Source of the DNA: Alysiella crassa DSM 2578
Lineage (GTDB): Bacteria; Pseudomonadota; Gammaproteobacteria; Burkholderiales; Neisseriaceae
NCBI RefSeq assembly: GCF_000745955.1
Contig: NZ_JQKH01000007.1
Coordinates: forward strand, 1 to 64,000
Direction of reading: 5' to 3'
Length of the DNA stretch: 64,000 nucleotides
In this document: positions 1 through 8,599 of the stretch, in pieces
Layout: each line of letters begins with the position of its first letter
Numbering within the stretch: the stretch's first letter is position 1
Made by a program: the position numbers and the translations under genes
Notes under the pieces: model-generated
Database searches by the model: none
What the model was told of the DNA's origin: nothing
The model's input: only the letters and a program-made list of their open reading frames with translations

Positions 1-260
1 GGAAGCCACGCACATGACTGACCCTGTTAAAATGGAAAAGTTGTTTGCGATTCTGGCAGTTACATTGGCTTGGGCTTATGTTATCGGGCGTTGGCAACAT
101 GCGCTTAATCCAATTAAGCCTAAATCTCATGAACGTTTATCGCAAGGTATTTTTCGTGTTGGTTTAGAGCAGCTTGCCAAAGCTGCCATGTTGATGATGG
201 CAACTTTGGACTATTTTTCAAACCCAAAACAGGTCGTCCGATTTTTTGTCGTGTACTGAA
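1..260 (+). mobile_element. 3' end of an IS4-family insertion sequence
   Basis: Only the right end of the element is in the window. It holds the transposase C-terminus and ends in the putative terminal inverted repeat TTGTCGTGTACTG at 246-258, which overlaps the transposase stop codon. The next bases, 261-269, read AGGCTGCCT, the core of a DUS. The same terminal repeat bounds a non-coding 135-bp element at 44410-44544, where AGGCTGCCT occurs on both sides. The left end lies outside the window, so the element's length and target duplication cannot be confirmed here. Confidence 0.7.
2..259 (+). CDS. IS4-family transposase, C-terminal fragment (cut by window edge)
   Basis: The reading frame is open from the first bases and reads EATHMTDPVKMEKLFAILA, then WAY(V)IG, then a FRVGLEQL segment. 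This is the characteristic C-terminal part of IS4-type DDE transposases, following the catalytic glutamate region. The start lies upstream of the window. The protein ends in a short basic tail, NPKQVVRFFVVY, encoded by the terminal inverted repeat, as is common in compact insertion sequences. Whether the upstream part is intact cannot be seen. Confidence 0.75.
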   Translation, partial: EATHMTDPVKMEKLFAILAVTLAWAYVIGRWQHALNPIKPKSHERLSQGIFRVGLEQLAKAAMLMMATLDYFSNPKQVVRFFVVY

Positions 261-283
261 AGGCTGCCTGAAGATTGGGCAGA

Positions 284-1318
284 TTATTTTGCGTTTTTCA
301 TTGCTTCGGTAATTTGTTTGGCTGCCGTTACCAACTGACGCGCACCGCCAGCTGCCAAATAAGTGCCAGCGTCCAAATACACCACCTGTCCTTTTTTCCA
401 AGCCGTTGTTTCGGCAACCAATGGGTTGTTCAACACATCTTTGGCGGCTTGACCTTCTTCGCCAATCGCCGCGCTTCTGTCCAACACAAACAGCCAGTCG
501 GGATTTTTCTCTTTGATGTATTCAAATGAAATCGGCATACCATGCGAGCCTTCTTTCATTGCCGTGTCCACAGGCGCAATGCCAATGTCATTGTGCAGCC
601 AACCACCCAAACGTGAAGTGGGGCTTTGTGCCGACAATTTGCCACCGTTCACAATAAACACCAAGCCCGTGCCTTTGCCTTGTGCGGCGGTTTTGGCATC
701 GGTAAATGCTTGGTCAATTTCGGCTTTCAGCTTGTCGGCTTCGGCTTGTTTGTTGAAAATTTGAGCGAATGCATCAATGCGTTCTTTGGCACTTTCGCGT
801 AAATTTTTGGTGTCGGCGGTCATTTCAATGGTGGGGGCAACTTCATTCAATTGATGAATGGCTTTGTTGGCGCGGCTGCCTGTAATGATGAGTTGCGGTT
901 TGAATGCGTTCAGGGCTTCATAATTGGGCTCAAACAATGTGCCAACGTGGGCGGCTTTGTCCACCACAGGTTTCAGATAATCAAGGCGTACGGTATCAAT
1001 GGTTGCGCCCACATTCACGCCCAAGGCAGACAAGGTGTCCATCATGCCCAAATCGTACACGGCAATGCGTTCGGGATTTTTGGGAACAGGAAATTCGCCG
1101 CGTGTGGTTTTCACTTTAATCACTTCGCCTTGAATGTTGTCGTGGGGTTTCAAGGGTTTATCGTCTTTTTTATCGGCTTTGGGGGTGGCGGCGTTTGAAG
1201 CGGCAGATGCGCTTGCTGGGGCGTTTTCAGCAGGTTTTTGTTGGGCTTGTTGTTGTCCGCAAGCGGTTAAAGCGGCTAAAGCGGCTAATGTAAACAGGGT
1301 AATCAGGGATTTTTTCAT
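284..1318 (-). CDS. Siderophore ABC transporter substrate-binding lipoprotein (FetB/CeuE-like)
   Basis: The 344-residue protein starts with a lipoprotein signal peptide ending in LTAC, so Cys20 is the predicted lipid anchor. A short Ala/Pro/Lys linker follows, then a helical-backbone periplasmic binding fold with the motif PERIAVYDLGMMDTLSALG and a C-terminal GGARQLVTAAKQI segment typical of class III siderophore-binding proteins. It would deliver a ferric-siderophore to an inner-membrane permease/ATPase not present here. I chose the ATG at 1318 because AAGGA lies just upstream and the signal peptide begins there; an in-frame upstream start would add 21 residues before it. It lies just downstream of the TonB-dependent receptor on the same strand, giving a receptor-binding protein pair like fetA-fetB. 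Confidence 0.85.
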   Translation of the reverse strand: MKKSLITLFTLAALAALTACGQQQAQQKPAENAPASASAASNAATPKADKKDDKPLKPHDNIQGEVIKVKTTRGEFPVPKNPERIAVYDLGMMDTLSALGVNVGATIDTVRLDYLKPVVDKAAHVGTLFEPNYEALNAFKPQLIITGSRANKAIHQLNEVAPTIEMTADTKNLRESAKERIDAFAQIFNKQAEADKLKAEIDQAFTDAKTAAQGKGTGLVFIVNGGKLSAQSPTSRLGGWLHNDIGIAPVDTAMKEGSHGMPISFEYIKEKNPDWLFVLDRSAAIGEEGQAAKDVLNNPLVAETTAWKKGQVVYLDAGTYLAAGGARQLVTAAKQITEAMKNAK

Positions 1319-1341
1319 TTGATTTTTCCTTATTGAAAAAG

Positions 1342-1358
1342 TTTCAGGCTGCCTGAAA
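1342..1358. repeat. DNA uptake sequence (DUS), representative copy
   Basis: TTTCAGGCTGCCTGAAA. The 12-mer AGGCTGCCTGAA and its central-base variant AGGCAGCCTGAA occur dozens of times in the window, between genes and inside them. Because TTCAGGCWGCCTGAA is palindromic except at the middle base, one site presents one variant on each strand. DUS bind the ComP pilin during DNA uptake in Neisseriaceae; this variant belongs to the Simonsiella/Kingella dialects. When in frame, DUS encode SGSLK, SGCLK, RLPE or RQPE. Confidence 0.9.
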
Positions 1359-1425
1359 AGCCGAAAAATCATCAATTTCAATGATATTGGCGATTTTCAG
1401 GCTGCCTGAAACGTTTTTTGCTGGA

Positions 1426-3495
1426 TTAGAATGTGTAATTCATGCCCACACGGAATTGACGACCCTCACCAGGGAATTGACCGCGTTGCGCGTGTGGTTT
1501 GTAGTTTTTGTTTGCCACATTGTTCACAGCAAAATTCACATTCATTTTGTCGCTGTTCAAAGGTTTCCAGTTGGCAGAAACATCAACCACGCCATAGCCA
1601 GCTTTGGGCGTTGCGCCACCACGACCATATTGGGGGATACCATTGTCATTGCGAACAAAGAAATTGTCTTCCGCCTTAACTTTTTCCAAAGCACGCCATT
1701 GTACGCCCAATTCCAAATTCGGATTGGCAAAACGGTATGCCAAAGATGCCGTCCAAGTGCGACCAATGGCAGACGCATATTCAGGATTGCTGCTCATTTT
1801 GTCGCCATAAAAACGCGGTTTGCTGGCAGCCACACCCAAACGAGCCGTCAAATTATCCCAACGGTAAGAACCTGACAATTCATAACCTTTGTTTTTGATT
1901 TTGCCCGCATTGATAATGGCGGCATCTCGTTCACTAAATACACCTTCTAAATTGTGAACTTGGCGTGCATTGGTTGAACCCAAAGCATCTTTAATATTTT
2001 GCCAGAAGTAAGCACCTTCCAAACCAAATGTGCCATTGTTGTAGTTAAAGCCAATTTCGGTGTTGCGTGCTTGTTCTGCTTTGGTATTGGACGCAATCGT
2101 AACCAAAGGACGACCACCATGCGACAACAAAGCATCGTGCATACGCGGGCTGCGTGTTGCATAATTGTGCAAGGCATTCACGCTCAATTCAGGGGTAATT
2201 TGGTAAATTGCGCTGATACTGGGGTTAAATGCACCGTCTTTGCGTTTTCTGCCGTCCATGGCTTTAAAATCAAAGTGGTCGTAGCGCAAACCTGTGGTCA
2301 AAGTCAATTTATCGGTAACATCGGTAATGCCTTCCACATACACGCCCACATCGCGTTTTTCCTGATTATTCAAACCCTCTTTGAAAAAGGCATTGGGTTT
2401 CACTTCTTGATGGCGGAAATTCACACCGTATTTCAACAAAACTTTATCGTGAATGCGGCTGTCAAAATTCACATTTGCGCCAGTTGTAACGATTTTGTTT
2501 TCGGTTGAACTGGTATTGCGCTTGCCACCTGCGTAACCATTGCCACTGTCATCAGCCGACCAGCGACCGTGTGTCATGCGGTAAACATTGGCTTCGGCAG
2601 CCTGTGCAAAACCCAAGTTTTTGCCAGTCCAAGTCAAGTCGGTTTTGTCCACATACATTTTGCGTTCAGCAGGGAATTGGTTGGTATTGTCAAAATTGAA
2701 AAATTCTTCGCGTACCAAACGTTCGCCTTTCATTTGGTCGTGCATGTGGCTCAACACAAAGCGGTTATCGCCAAAGGTTGCGCCCAATTTTGCCAAATAG
2801 CTGATTTTGTCCAATTCGGTATTGGTGGTGCGGCTGGTATCGGTGGCATTTGCGGCAGTATTCACATAGCCTTTACCGCCTTTGTAATTGTTTTCTTCAA
2901 CGCGGTTGCCCAACAACAGGTAATCAAACATGCCTGCTTTGCCAAACACCGCCGCGCCATAATTATGACCGTCATTGCTGTTGTAACCTGCGTTTAAGCG
3001 TACGCCAAAATTGGGGTTGCTGCTGTTTTTCAACAAATCTTGTGCGTCCAAAGTTTTGGCGATAATCGCGCCATTGGTTTGACCAATGCCTGCGCTGGCT
3101 GAACCTGCACCTTTTTGTACTGCCACAATTTTCACCAAAGCAGGGTCAAGCATATGGCGACCTTGGTGGTAGTGGATTTGGCTGTCGTTGTAGGCATTGT
3201 CCACTTTCACGTCAATGGAGTTGTGTCCCATACCGCGCAAGTAAATGTATTGTGATGTACCTGCACCTGCACCCATGCTGATGGAGGGTTCATTTTTCAG
3301 CACTTCTTTTAATTGGGTGTTGGTGGTTTCTTCCATTTTTTTCACGGTAACGCGGCGAACAGATTGGACACGCTCGCTGGCTTTCACATGAACGGTGGGC
3401 AATTCCTGCGAAGCGGCACGAGTATCCGCTTGCGCAAAAGTGGAACATAATAAAGCAGCAATGGTGCTTAAATGAAAAATGGGCTGAATACGCAT
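1426..3495 (-). CDS. TonB-dependent outer-membrane ferric siderophore receptor (FetA/FrpB-like)
   Basis: The 689-residue protein has a signal peptide of about 23 residues ending FAQA, a plug domain (about 30-160) starting LPTVHVKASERV and containing EPSISMGAGAGTSQYIYLRG, and a 22-strand-type barrel ending in the aromatic residue F of VGMNYTF, the BAM recognition signature. The sequence, length and pairing with a FetB-like lipoprotein point to the FetA group of iron-regulated receptors, which use TonB energy (tonB-exbB-exbD lie at 60.5-62.9 kb). The substrate, probably a catecholate-type siderophore, is inferred. Expression is likely iron- and Fur-controlled, but I see no convincing Fur box. 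Confidence 0.88.
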   Translation of the reverse strand: MRIQPIFHLSTIAALLCSTFAQADTRAASQELPTVHVKASERVQSVRRVTVKKMEETTNTQLKEVLKNEPSISMGAGAGTSQYIYLRGMGHNSIDVKVDNAYNDSQIHYHQGRHMLDPALVKIVAVQKGAGSASAGIGQTNGAIIAKTLDAQDLLKNSSNPNFGVRLNAGYNSNDGHNYGAAVFGKAGMFDYLLLGNRVEENNYKGGKGYVNTAANATDTSRTTNTELDKISYLAKLGATFGDNRFVLSHMHDQMKGERLVREEFFNFDNTNQFPAERKMYVDKTDLTWTGKNLGFAQAAEANVYRMTHGRWSADDSGNGYAGGKRNTSSTENKIVTTGANVNFDSRIHDKVLLKYGVNFRHQEVKPNAFFKEGLNNQEKRDVGVYVEGITDVTDKLTLTTGLRYDHFDFKAMDGRKRKDGAFNPSISAIYQITPELSVNALHNYATRSPRMHDALLSHGGRPLVTIASNTKAEQARNTEIGFNYNNGTFGLEGAYFWQNIKDALGSTNARQVHNLEGVFSERDAAIINAGKIKNKGYELSGSYRWDNLTARLGVAASKPRFYGDKMSSNPEYASAIGRTWTASLAYRFANPNLELGVQWRALEKVKAEDNFFVRNDNGIPQYGRGGATPKAGYGVVDVSANWKPLNSDKMNVNFAVNNVANKNYKPHAQRGQFPGEGRQFRVGMNYTF

Positions 3496-3756
3496 ATTCT
3501 AATCCTGATTTGACCTTGGTTTGTTGGTTGTTTACAAATAGAAATTACTTACACTTGCAAAGATAACATAGTTTAACTCAATTTGTCTAGAATTAAATAT
3601 TCGGTAAACATGAATTTTCAGGCTGCCTTATTGGTATTTAAATGGGTTTTGTTTTATTATTATTTTGATTATTTTAAATTTTTCTATTGATTATTTTTGA
3701 AATAATTAGGTTGATTTAATTGACAGGCAGCCTGAAAACCCATATTCGCTGTTATA
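3496..3756. promoter_or_regulatory. Divergent intergenic region between the siderophore receptor and prmB
   Basis: This AT-rich spacer carries the leader of the minus-strand receptor gene, including AT-rich dyads near 3535-3600 that would suit a Fur-controlled promoter. On the prmB side TATAAT occurs at 3753-3758. DUS-like repeats lie at about 3618 and 3725. No gene is visible. Operator assignments are tentative. Confidence 0.4.
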
Positions 3757-3786
3757 ATGACACTTTTTCATTCTTTACAAAACCAA

Positions 3787-4782
3787 ATGTTTCCCAAGAA
3801 AAAAAACATCCCAACTCCTGAACCCCAAGTGCTTGAAGTTACCCCGCCACCGATTTTTGCCAATGCGCGTGGGCATTTGCATACGGTGCGCGATTTCCTG
3901 CGTTTTAGCGTGAGCCGTTTTAATGAAGCGGAACTGTATTTCGGGCACGGCAGCGACAATGCTTATGATGAAGCAGCGTATTTGATTTTGCACACGCTGC
4001 ATTTGCCTTTAGACACGCTGGAGCCGTATTTGGACGCGCATTTATTGCCCGAAGAACAAGACCATTTGCTTGATTTAATTGAACGTCGTGTGGTGGAACG
4101 CATTCCCGTTGCCTATTTAACGCAACACGCGATTCAGGGCGAATTTGAGTTTTATGTTGATGACCGTGTGATTGTGCCACGCTCGTTTATTTACGAATTA
4201 TTGGGTGAGCCGTTGCGCCCTTGGATTGAATATGATGAGCTGATTCACAGCGCGTTGGATTTGTGTACGGGTAGCGGCACATTGGCGATTCAAATGGCGT
4301 ACCATTATCCTGACGCGCAAATTGACGCAGTAGACATCAGTTTAGATGCACTGGAAGTGGCTTCCATCAATATTGATGACTATGATTTGCGTGAACGCAT
4401 TCATTTGGTGCATACGAATTTATTTGAAGGTTTGGAAAATAAATACGATTTGATTGTGTCCAATCCGCCGTATGTGGACGAAGAATCGGTCGCTGCACTG
4501 CCAGATGAGTATTGGCATGAGCCTGAACTCGCGCTCGGTAGCGGCAAAGATGGCTTGGATGCAACCCGCGAAATCATCAAACACGCCGCCGATTATTTGA
4601 ATGATGATGGTGTGTTGCTGGTGGAAATTGGGCATAATCGTGAAGTGCTGGAACGCGCCTACCCTACTTTGGATTTTGTTTGGTTGGAAACGAGCGGCGG
4701 CGATGGTTTTGTGTTCTTGCTGACCAAAGAGCAGTTGGTGGCTGGTTTGCAACAAATGAATGTGCTGGAAACGGAAAGTTAA
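3787..4782 (+). CDS. prmB: 50S ribosomal protein L3 glutamine N5-methyltransferase
   Basis: The protein is an S-adenosylmethionine-dependent methyltransferase with motif I DLCTGSGTLAIQMA (about residue 158 on) and the catalytic motif SNPPYVDEE (NPPY about 226-229) of the PrmA/PrmB/PrmC glutamine methylases. The N-terminal HTVRDFLRFSVSRFNEA and FGHGSDNA segments are specific for PrmB, which methylates a glutamine of ribosomal protein L3. An in-frame ATG at 3757 would give 341 residues, but that codon overlaps a TATAAT -10 box (3753-3758), so I prefer the ATG at 3787 (331 residues). Neither start has a strong ribosome-binding site. It converges with moeA. Confidence 0.9.
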   Translation: MFPKKKNIPTPEPQVLEVTPPPIFANARGHLHTVRDFLRFSVSRFNEAELYFGHGSDNAYDEAAYLILHTLHLPLDTLEPYLDAHLLPEEQDHLLDLIERRVVERIPVAYLTQHAIQGEFEFYVDDRVIVPRSFIYELLGEPLRPWIEYDELIHSALDLCTGSGTLAIQMAYHYPDAQIDAVDISLDALEVASINIDDYDLRERIHLVHTNLFEGLENKYDLIVSNPPYVDEESVAALPDEYWHEPELALGSGKDGLDATREIIKHAADYLNDDGVLLVEIGHNREVLERAYPTLDFVWLETSGGDGFVFLLTKEQLVAGLQQMNVLETES

Positions 4783-4793
4783 AGTGAAAAAGG

Positions 4794-4844
4794 TTTCAGG
4801 CTGCCTATCGTTAAATTTTAATTATAAAAATAGGCAGCCTGAAA
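4794..4844. terminator. Bidirectional DUS-pair terminator between prmB and moeA
   Basis: Two inverted DUS-containing arms, TTTCAGGCTGCCTAT at 4794-4808 and ATAGGCAGCCTGAAA at 4830-4844, can form a 15-bp stem with an AT-rich loop. It lies between two convergent genes. Inverted DUS pairs used as terminators are well known in Neisseriaceae. Confidence 0.8.
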
Positions 4845-4864
4845 AGTTAATTTCATTGATTTAA

Positions 4865-6088
4865 TTACAAAAATGCTTGCTCAAATGGCTGCACTTCCAC
4901 CACATCGCCTACCGCCAAAGAACCACTTTCCAATGGCAACAACATATACGCATTCGCCTGACTAATCCCCAAAATCCGATGGGAATCCTGCGAACCACAC
5001 GGTGCGACAGTCCACGAACCATCGCTTTGGCGCGTGATGGTAGCGCGTTGAATGTCCATGCGCCCCGCCGCTTTTTTCACAGGTGCAGTCAAGGCAGCCT
5101 GAAAACGCAAAGGTTGCGGCAAATCTCGCGCACCACACAATTGCCAAAGTGCTGATTTCACAAACATATCAAATCCCACAAAACCCGAAATCGGATTTCC
5201 TGGTAAACCAAAATACCACGCCAACAACATCCGCCCAAACACGAACGGTTTACCCGGTTTCATCGCCACCTTGTAATGATGAATCGCGCCCAAACGCAAC
5301 ACCGCTTCACGCATATAATCATAATCTCCCACCGACACGCCACCCGATGTAATCACCACATCAGAGGTTTTCGCCGCTTCGTCTAATACGCGCATAACGC
5401 TTTCCAAATCGTCTTCCACTTTTTTCAAATCAATGATTTCAATTGGAAATTCAGACAACCTTGCCATCAACATATGGCGATTGCTGTCATAAATTTGGCT
5501 GCTGCCCGAAAGCGCTTGCGATGGCTCAACCAATTCATCACCTGTGGACAATACCGATACTTTGATTTTTTTATACACACACACATCGCCAAAACCCAAT
5601 GCCGCCAACAATAAACTGTCCGCGTGCCGCAAAATCCGTCCTTGTGGCAAAACATGCGTGCCAATTTTAATTTCTTCGCCTGCATAACGGATATTTTGTG
5701 CGCCGCCCATGTCTTGCGTTAAAACAATGTTGCCATCTCTGTCCACTTGCGTGTTTTCTTGTAACACGACGGTAATGCAATCGGCAGGCACCACCGCGCC
5801 CGTCATAATCCGCACACATTCGCCCTGCCCCACGCTGCCTGAAAAAGCGTGTCCTGCCGCCGATTCGCCAATTAATTGAAACACATCGCCTGCTTTTGCT
5901 TCATGCGGCAAAGCATAACCGTCCATTGCCGACACATTTGCATTGGGCACATTCATGGGCGACACCACATCTTGCGCCAACACGCGCCCAGACACTTGCG
6001 CCACAGGCACGGTTTCCGTTTCAGGCAGCCTGCATTGTGCGGCGATTTGATTAAACATTAATTGTTGTAATTCTTCTACGGTCGTCAT
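4865..6088 (-). CDS. moeA: Molybdopterin molybdenumtransferase
   Basis: The 407-residue protein has the MoeA architecture: an N-terminal region with NVSAMDGYALP, a central MPT-binding domain with ITSGGVSVGDYDYM and KVAMKPGKPFVFG, LPGNPISGFVGFDMFV, and a C-terminal beta-barrel domain. MoeA inserts molybdate into adenylated molybdopterin to make molybdenum cofactor. The length is normal for the family. The ATG at 6088 is preceded by AAGGA at a good distance. No other moa/moe/mob genes are in the window. A DUS is embedded near residues 20-25 (RLPET). Confidence 0.93.
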   Translation of the reverse strand: MTTVEELQQLMFNQIAAQCRLPETETVPVAQVSGRVLAQDVVSPMNVPNANVSAMDGYALPHEAKAGDVFQLIGESAAGHAFSGSVGQGECVRIMTGAVVPADCITVVLQENTQVDRDGNIVLTQDMGGAQNIRYAGEEIKIGTHVLPQGRILRHADSLLLAALGFGDVCVYKKIKVSVLSTGDELVEPSQALSGSSQIYDSNRHMLMARLSEFPIEIIDLKKVEDDLESVMRVLDEAAKTSDVVITSGGVSVGDYDYMREAVLRLGAIHHYKVAMKPGKPFVFGRMLLAWYFGLPGNPISGFVGFDMFVKSALWQLCGARDLPQPLRFQAALTAPVKKAAGRMDIQRATITRQSDGSWTVAPCGSQDSHRILGISQANAYMLLPLESGSLAVGDVVEVQPFEQAFL

Positions 6089-6101
6089 GGGGTTTTCCTT
6101 G

Positions 6102-6407
6102 TCAAATAAAAGGGGGAGATTCGGGGCGGATTATGTGGTATTTTGGTAAAAGGTTCAATTAGCCGAAATGATGATGTGTTTTCAGGCAGCCTGAAAACAG
6201 AAAAATTGGCGATAATATCATTGCGTTGAACACGCGTTGCGCCGCGTACCACGCTGCCCACCCCACAATTAGCAGCTTCCCCAACATTTTCAGACTACCT
6301 ACGATTTTTGTCGTGTACTGTAAGACTGCCCTATTTCCGAAAAAATCTTGCCCAATTTATTTTTGAATTGTACAATCCAAAAATATAATTATTAAACCAA
6401 AACAATC
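6102..6407. other. Intergenic region with decayed repeat and IS-end fossil
   Basis: No gene is visible. It holds a DUS at about 6180-6194, a GC-rich fragment at about 6230-6260 resembling the MITE core, and at 6308-6320 a lone copy of TTGTCGTGTACTG, the IS4/MITE terminal repeat. Degenerate DUS cores flank this copy (AGACTACCT about 6293-6301 and AGACTGCCC about 6323-6331). I read it as the fossil of an excised or decayed element. Confidence 0.5.
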
Positions 6408-7334
6408 ATGTCGCCACAACCTTATCCCAAAATCGCCCCCACCACCCAAGTCCACCAAGCCCTACAATTCGCTTACGATTTTTTCAATCGCAGCCTATTT
6501 TTCGGCGAACTGCCGCCCTGTCTGATTTCCCTGCAACGCAAAGCGAAAACACAGGGCTATTTTTCCTTTCGCCGTTTTATTTCCGAAGATGGGCGTTATA
6601 CCGATGAAATCGCGCTGAATCCCGAATTTTTTGGTGTATTGCCCGTGTTGGACACTTTAAGTACGCTGGTTCACGAAATGTGCCATTTGTGGCAACAACA
6701 TTTCGGTAAACCCGGCAGACGTGGCTACCACAACAAAGAATGGGCGGACAAAATGGAAGCCATCGGCTTGATGCCGTCCGACACCCACAAACCTGGGGGC
6801 AAACGCACAGGCGAACACATGGGCGACTATATTTTGGAAGACGGTTTGTTTATGCAGGCTGCGCGTAACTTATTGAAAACAGAGTTTTCTATTCATTGGT
6901 ACGATGTGTATCCGCCCTATTCCGCTTCGTTTGGGCAAGCGGTTACGCACACTTATTTATTGAACATAGACCAATCGCTCAAACGTCCGCCCGCTTTGGC
7001 GGTGGAACGCGGTATGCGCCCCCTTTATCAAGTCAAACCGAATACACAACACATTGATATTACAGGAGAACCCACTTTCAGACAGCCTGAAACTGAATTG
7101 GATTTAATCCAAACCGAATTGCCGCATTTGCCGACTCATCATGAGTGGGTATCCACACTAGACCCAGCCGCGCCGCATCGTTTATTGGGCGAATACAACC
7201 CAGTTGCTGCACCGCCCGAAAATCGCAGTAATCGCCTGAAATATCAATGCCCTAGTTGCTTAAATGCGGTGTGGGGTAAACCGAATTTGAATATTATTTG
7301 TGGTGATTGTTCTGTGCATTTTCAGGCTGTCTAA
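6408..7334 (+). CDS. SprT-like zinc metalloprotease-domain protein
   Basis: The 308-residue protein carries HEMCH at 89-93, the HExxH zinc site, in the context LVHEMCHLWQQHFGKPGRRG, followed by YHNKEWADKMEAIGLMPS. This is the SprT-like domain found in bacterial SprT and eukaryotic Spartan. The C-terminus has a zinc ribbon, Cys281-x2-Cys284 and Cys298-x2-Cys301. Spartan proteins degrade DNA-protein crosslinks; the role of bacterial members is not settled. An unusual feature is the long segment (about residues 150-275) between the protease core and the zinc ribbon, which includes a DUS-encoded RQPE. Confidence 0.85.
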   Translation: MSPQPYPKIAPTTQVHQALQFAYDFFNRSLFFGELPPCLISLQRKAKTQGYFSFRRFISEDGRYTDEIALNPEFFGVLPVLDTLSTLVHEMCHLWQQHFGKPGRRGYHNKEWADKMEAIGLMPSDTHKPGGKRTGEHMGDYILEDGLFMQAARNLLKTEFSIHWYDVYPPYSASFGQAVTHTYLLNIDQSLKRPPALAVERGMRPLYQVKPNTQHIDITGEPTFRQPETELDLIQTELPHLPTHHEWVSTLDPAAPHRLLGEYNPVAAPPENRSNRLKYQCPSCLNAVWGKPNLNIICGDCSVHFQAV

Positions 7335-7395
7335 CAAATAACTTAAAAATTCGGTGCGTAATACGTAATTTATGCAATTAACGTGTTTTTTATTT

Positions 7396-7989
7396 TCAGG
7401 CTGCCTGAATTTTTGCCAATAATTCACGCAATGCCAAAGCGCGATGGCTTACCGAATTTTTCAGTTCGGGCGACATTTCAGCGGCGGTACAGCCTTGTTC
7501 TGGCAAATAAAAATGTGGGTCATAGCCGAAACCGTGTTCGCCAGCCGCTTCAGGCTGCCATGTGCCGCGCCAAATGCCTTCGGCGATAATCGGTTGTGGG
7601 TCATCGGCATGGCGCACCAAAACCAATACGCAAACATAATAGCATGATTTATCAGATTTATTGGCTAATTCTGCTGACACTTTGGCGTTGTTTGCCGCGT
7701 CCGATTTGGGATTGTCGCCCGCAAATCGTGCCGACAAAACCCCCGGTGCGCCGCCCAATGCGTTCACGCAAATGCCGCTATCGTCTGCCAAAGCGGGCAA
7801 ACCGCTTACGCGGCTGGCGTGGCGGGCTTTTGCCAACGCATTTTCCACAAATGTGATGTGTGGTTCGGGGCATTCGGGGACGTTGAATGCGGATTGTGGC
7901 AAAATTTCAATGTGTTGCGCGGCGAATAATGCGGAAAATTCGCGTAATTTGCCTGCGTTATTGCTGGCGAGTACGATTTTTTGCAACAT
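7396..7989 (-). CDS. rdgB: XTP/dITP diphosphatase (RdgB/HAM1)
   Basis: The 197-residue protein matches the family's usual length. It begins with IVLASNNAGKLREF, the nucleotide-binding SxNxxK motif, and has ADDSGICVNALGGAPGVLSARFAG in two adjoining conserved blocks and EHGFGYDPHFYLPE near the C-terminus. It hydrolyses non-canonical purine triphosphates (dITP, XTP) to the monophosphate and keeps them out of DNA. It is followed on the same strand by a small membrane-protein gene's upstream neighbour at 7998-8258, only 8 bp away. Confidence 0.95.
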   Translation of the reverse strand: MLQKIVLASNNAGKLREFSALFAAQHIEILPQSAFNVPECPEPHITFVENALAKARHASRVSGLPALADDSGICVNALGGAPGVLSARFAGDNPKSDAANNAKVSAELANKSDKSCYYVCVLVLVRHADDPQPIIAEGIWRGTWQPEAAGEHGFGYDPHFYLPEQGCTAAEMSPELKNSVSHRALALRELLAKIQAA

Positions 7990-7997
7990 GGTTTGTC

Positions 7998-8258
7998 CTA
8001 TTCTGATGGGTTTTCTGATGTTTGCTGGGCTTGTTTGATTTGCGCCAAATGTTTTTGTCGCGCCATTTCGCGTATATACATCGCCAAGCAGCCAATTTGC
8101 CCAAACGCCGCCGCAAAAGCAAATAAAAATGCGGCAATGCCAAATTGTTTTTCAGGCAGCGTTTTCAGCGACAGCCAATAACTCCCCAGCGTAATCAGCG
8201 CAACAAACAATAGGGAAAACAAAATCACCAAAATCAAATACGTTTTTCGTTTTGTCAT
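7998..8258 (-). CDS. Small two-helix membrane protein, unknown
   Basis: This 86-residue protein has two predicted membrane segments, about 8-28 (LILVILFSLLFVALITLGSY) and 40-62 (GIAAFLFAFAAAFGQIGCLA), and a charged C-terminal tail rich in Lys, Gln and Glu. I do not recognise the family. It precedes rdgB on the same strand by 8 bp and is likely co-transcribed with it. Confidence 0.7.
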   Translation of the reverse strand: MTKRKTYLILVILFSLLFVALITLGSYWLSLKTLPEKQFGIAAFLFAFAAAFGQIGCLAMYIREMARQKHLAQIKQAQQTSENPSE

Positions 8259-8293
8259 ATTTTTTATTTAAATAAAATAATCAGTTAAAAATT

Positions 8294-8599
8294 TCAGGCA
8301 GCCTGAAACAGCCAAGCCAATATCGCCGAACTGCTTACCGCAATCAACACCGTGGGCAACATGGGCAGTCGCCACGCCGCGAAAACGGTGATGGCTAAAG
8401 CGATTAATTCATGCGGTTTATCCGACACAAAATGCGGCGCAATCACGGAAAGCAACACGCAAGCAGGTGCAGCTTCCATAACTCGCGCCATTTTTGGGCT
8501 GAATTTGCGGTTTTTAAGCAAGAAAAAACCAGCCAAACGAGTGGAATAAGTCATGACCATCATGCCCAAAATGGTTATCAACGCTTGCCAAGAAATCAT
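8294..8599 (-). CDS. azlD: Branched-chain amino acid exporter small subunit (AzlD family)
   Basis: The 101-residue protein has four hydrophobic segments and the AzlD-type motifs MMVMTYSTRLAGFFLL and APACVLLSVIAP. With AzlC it forms a two-component exporter for branched-chain amino acids or related compounds. The ATG at 8599 overlaps the azlC stop in ATGA, indicating translational coupling; a longer in-frame ORF running into azlC lacks this support. Confidence 0.88.
   Translation of the reverse strand: MISWQALITILGMMVMTYSTRLAGFFLLKNRKFSPKMARVMEAAPACVLLSVIAPHFVSDKPHELIALAITVFAAWRLPMLPTVLIAVSSSAILAWLFQAA

Noticed and set aside
2569-2997. Long plus-strand ORFs antisense to the siderophore receptor
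   Set aside because: Opposite a conserved receptor gene, with no start signals and no recognisable protein features.
3535-3600. Fur box upstream of the siderophore receptor
   Set aside because: AT-rich dyads are present, but no stretch matches the 19-bp Fur consensus well enough to call by eye.
3757-3786. ATG at 3757 as the prmB start
   Set aside because: The codon overlaps a TATAAT box and lacks a ribosome-binding site; the next ATG was preferred, although the longer form cannot be excluded.
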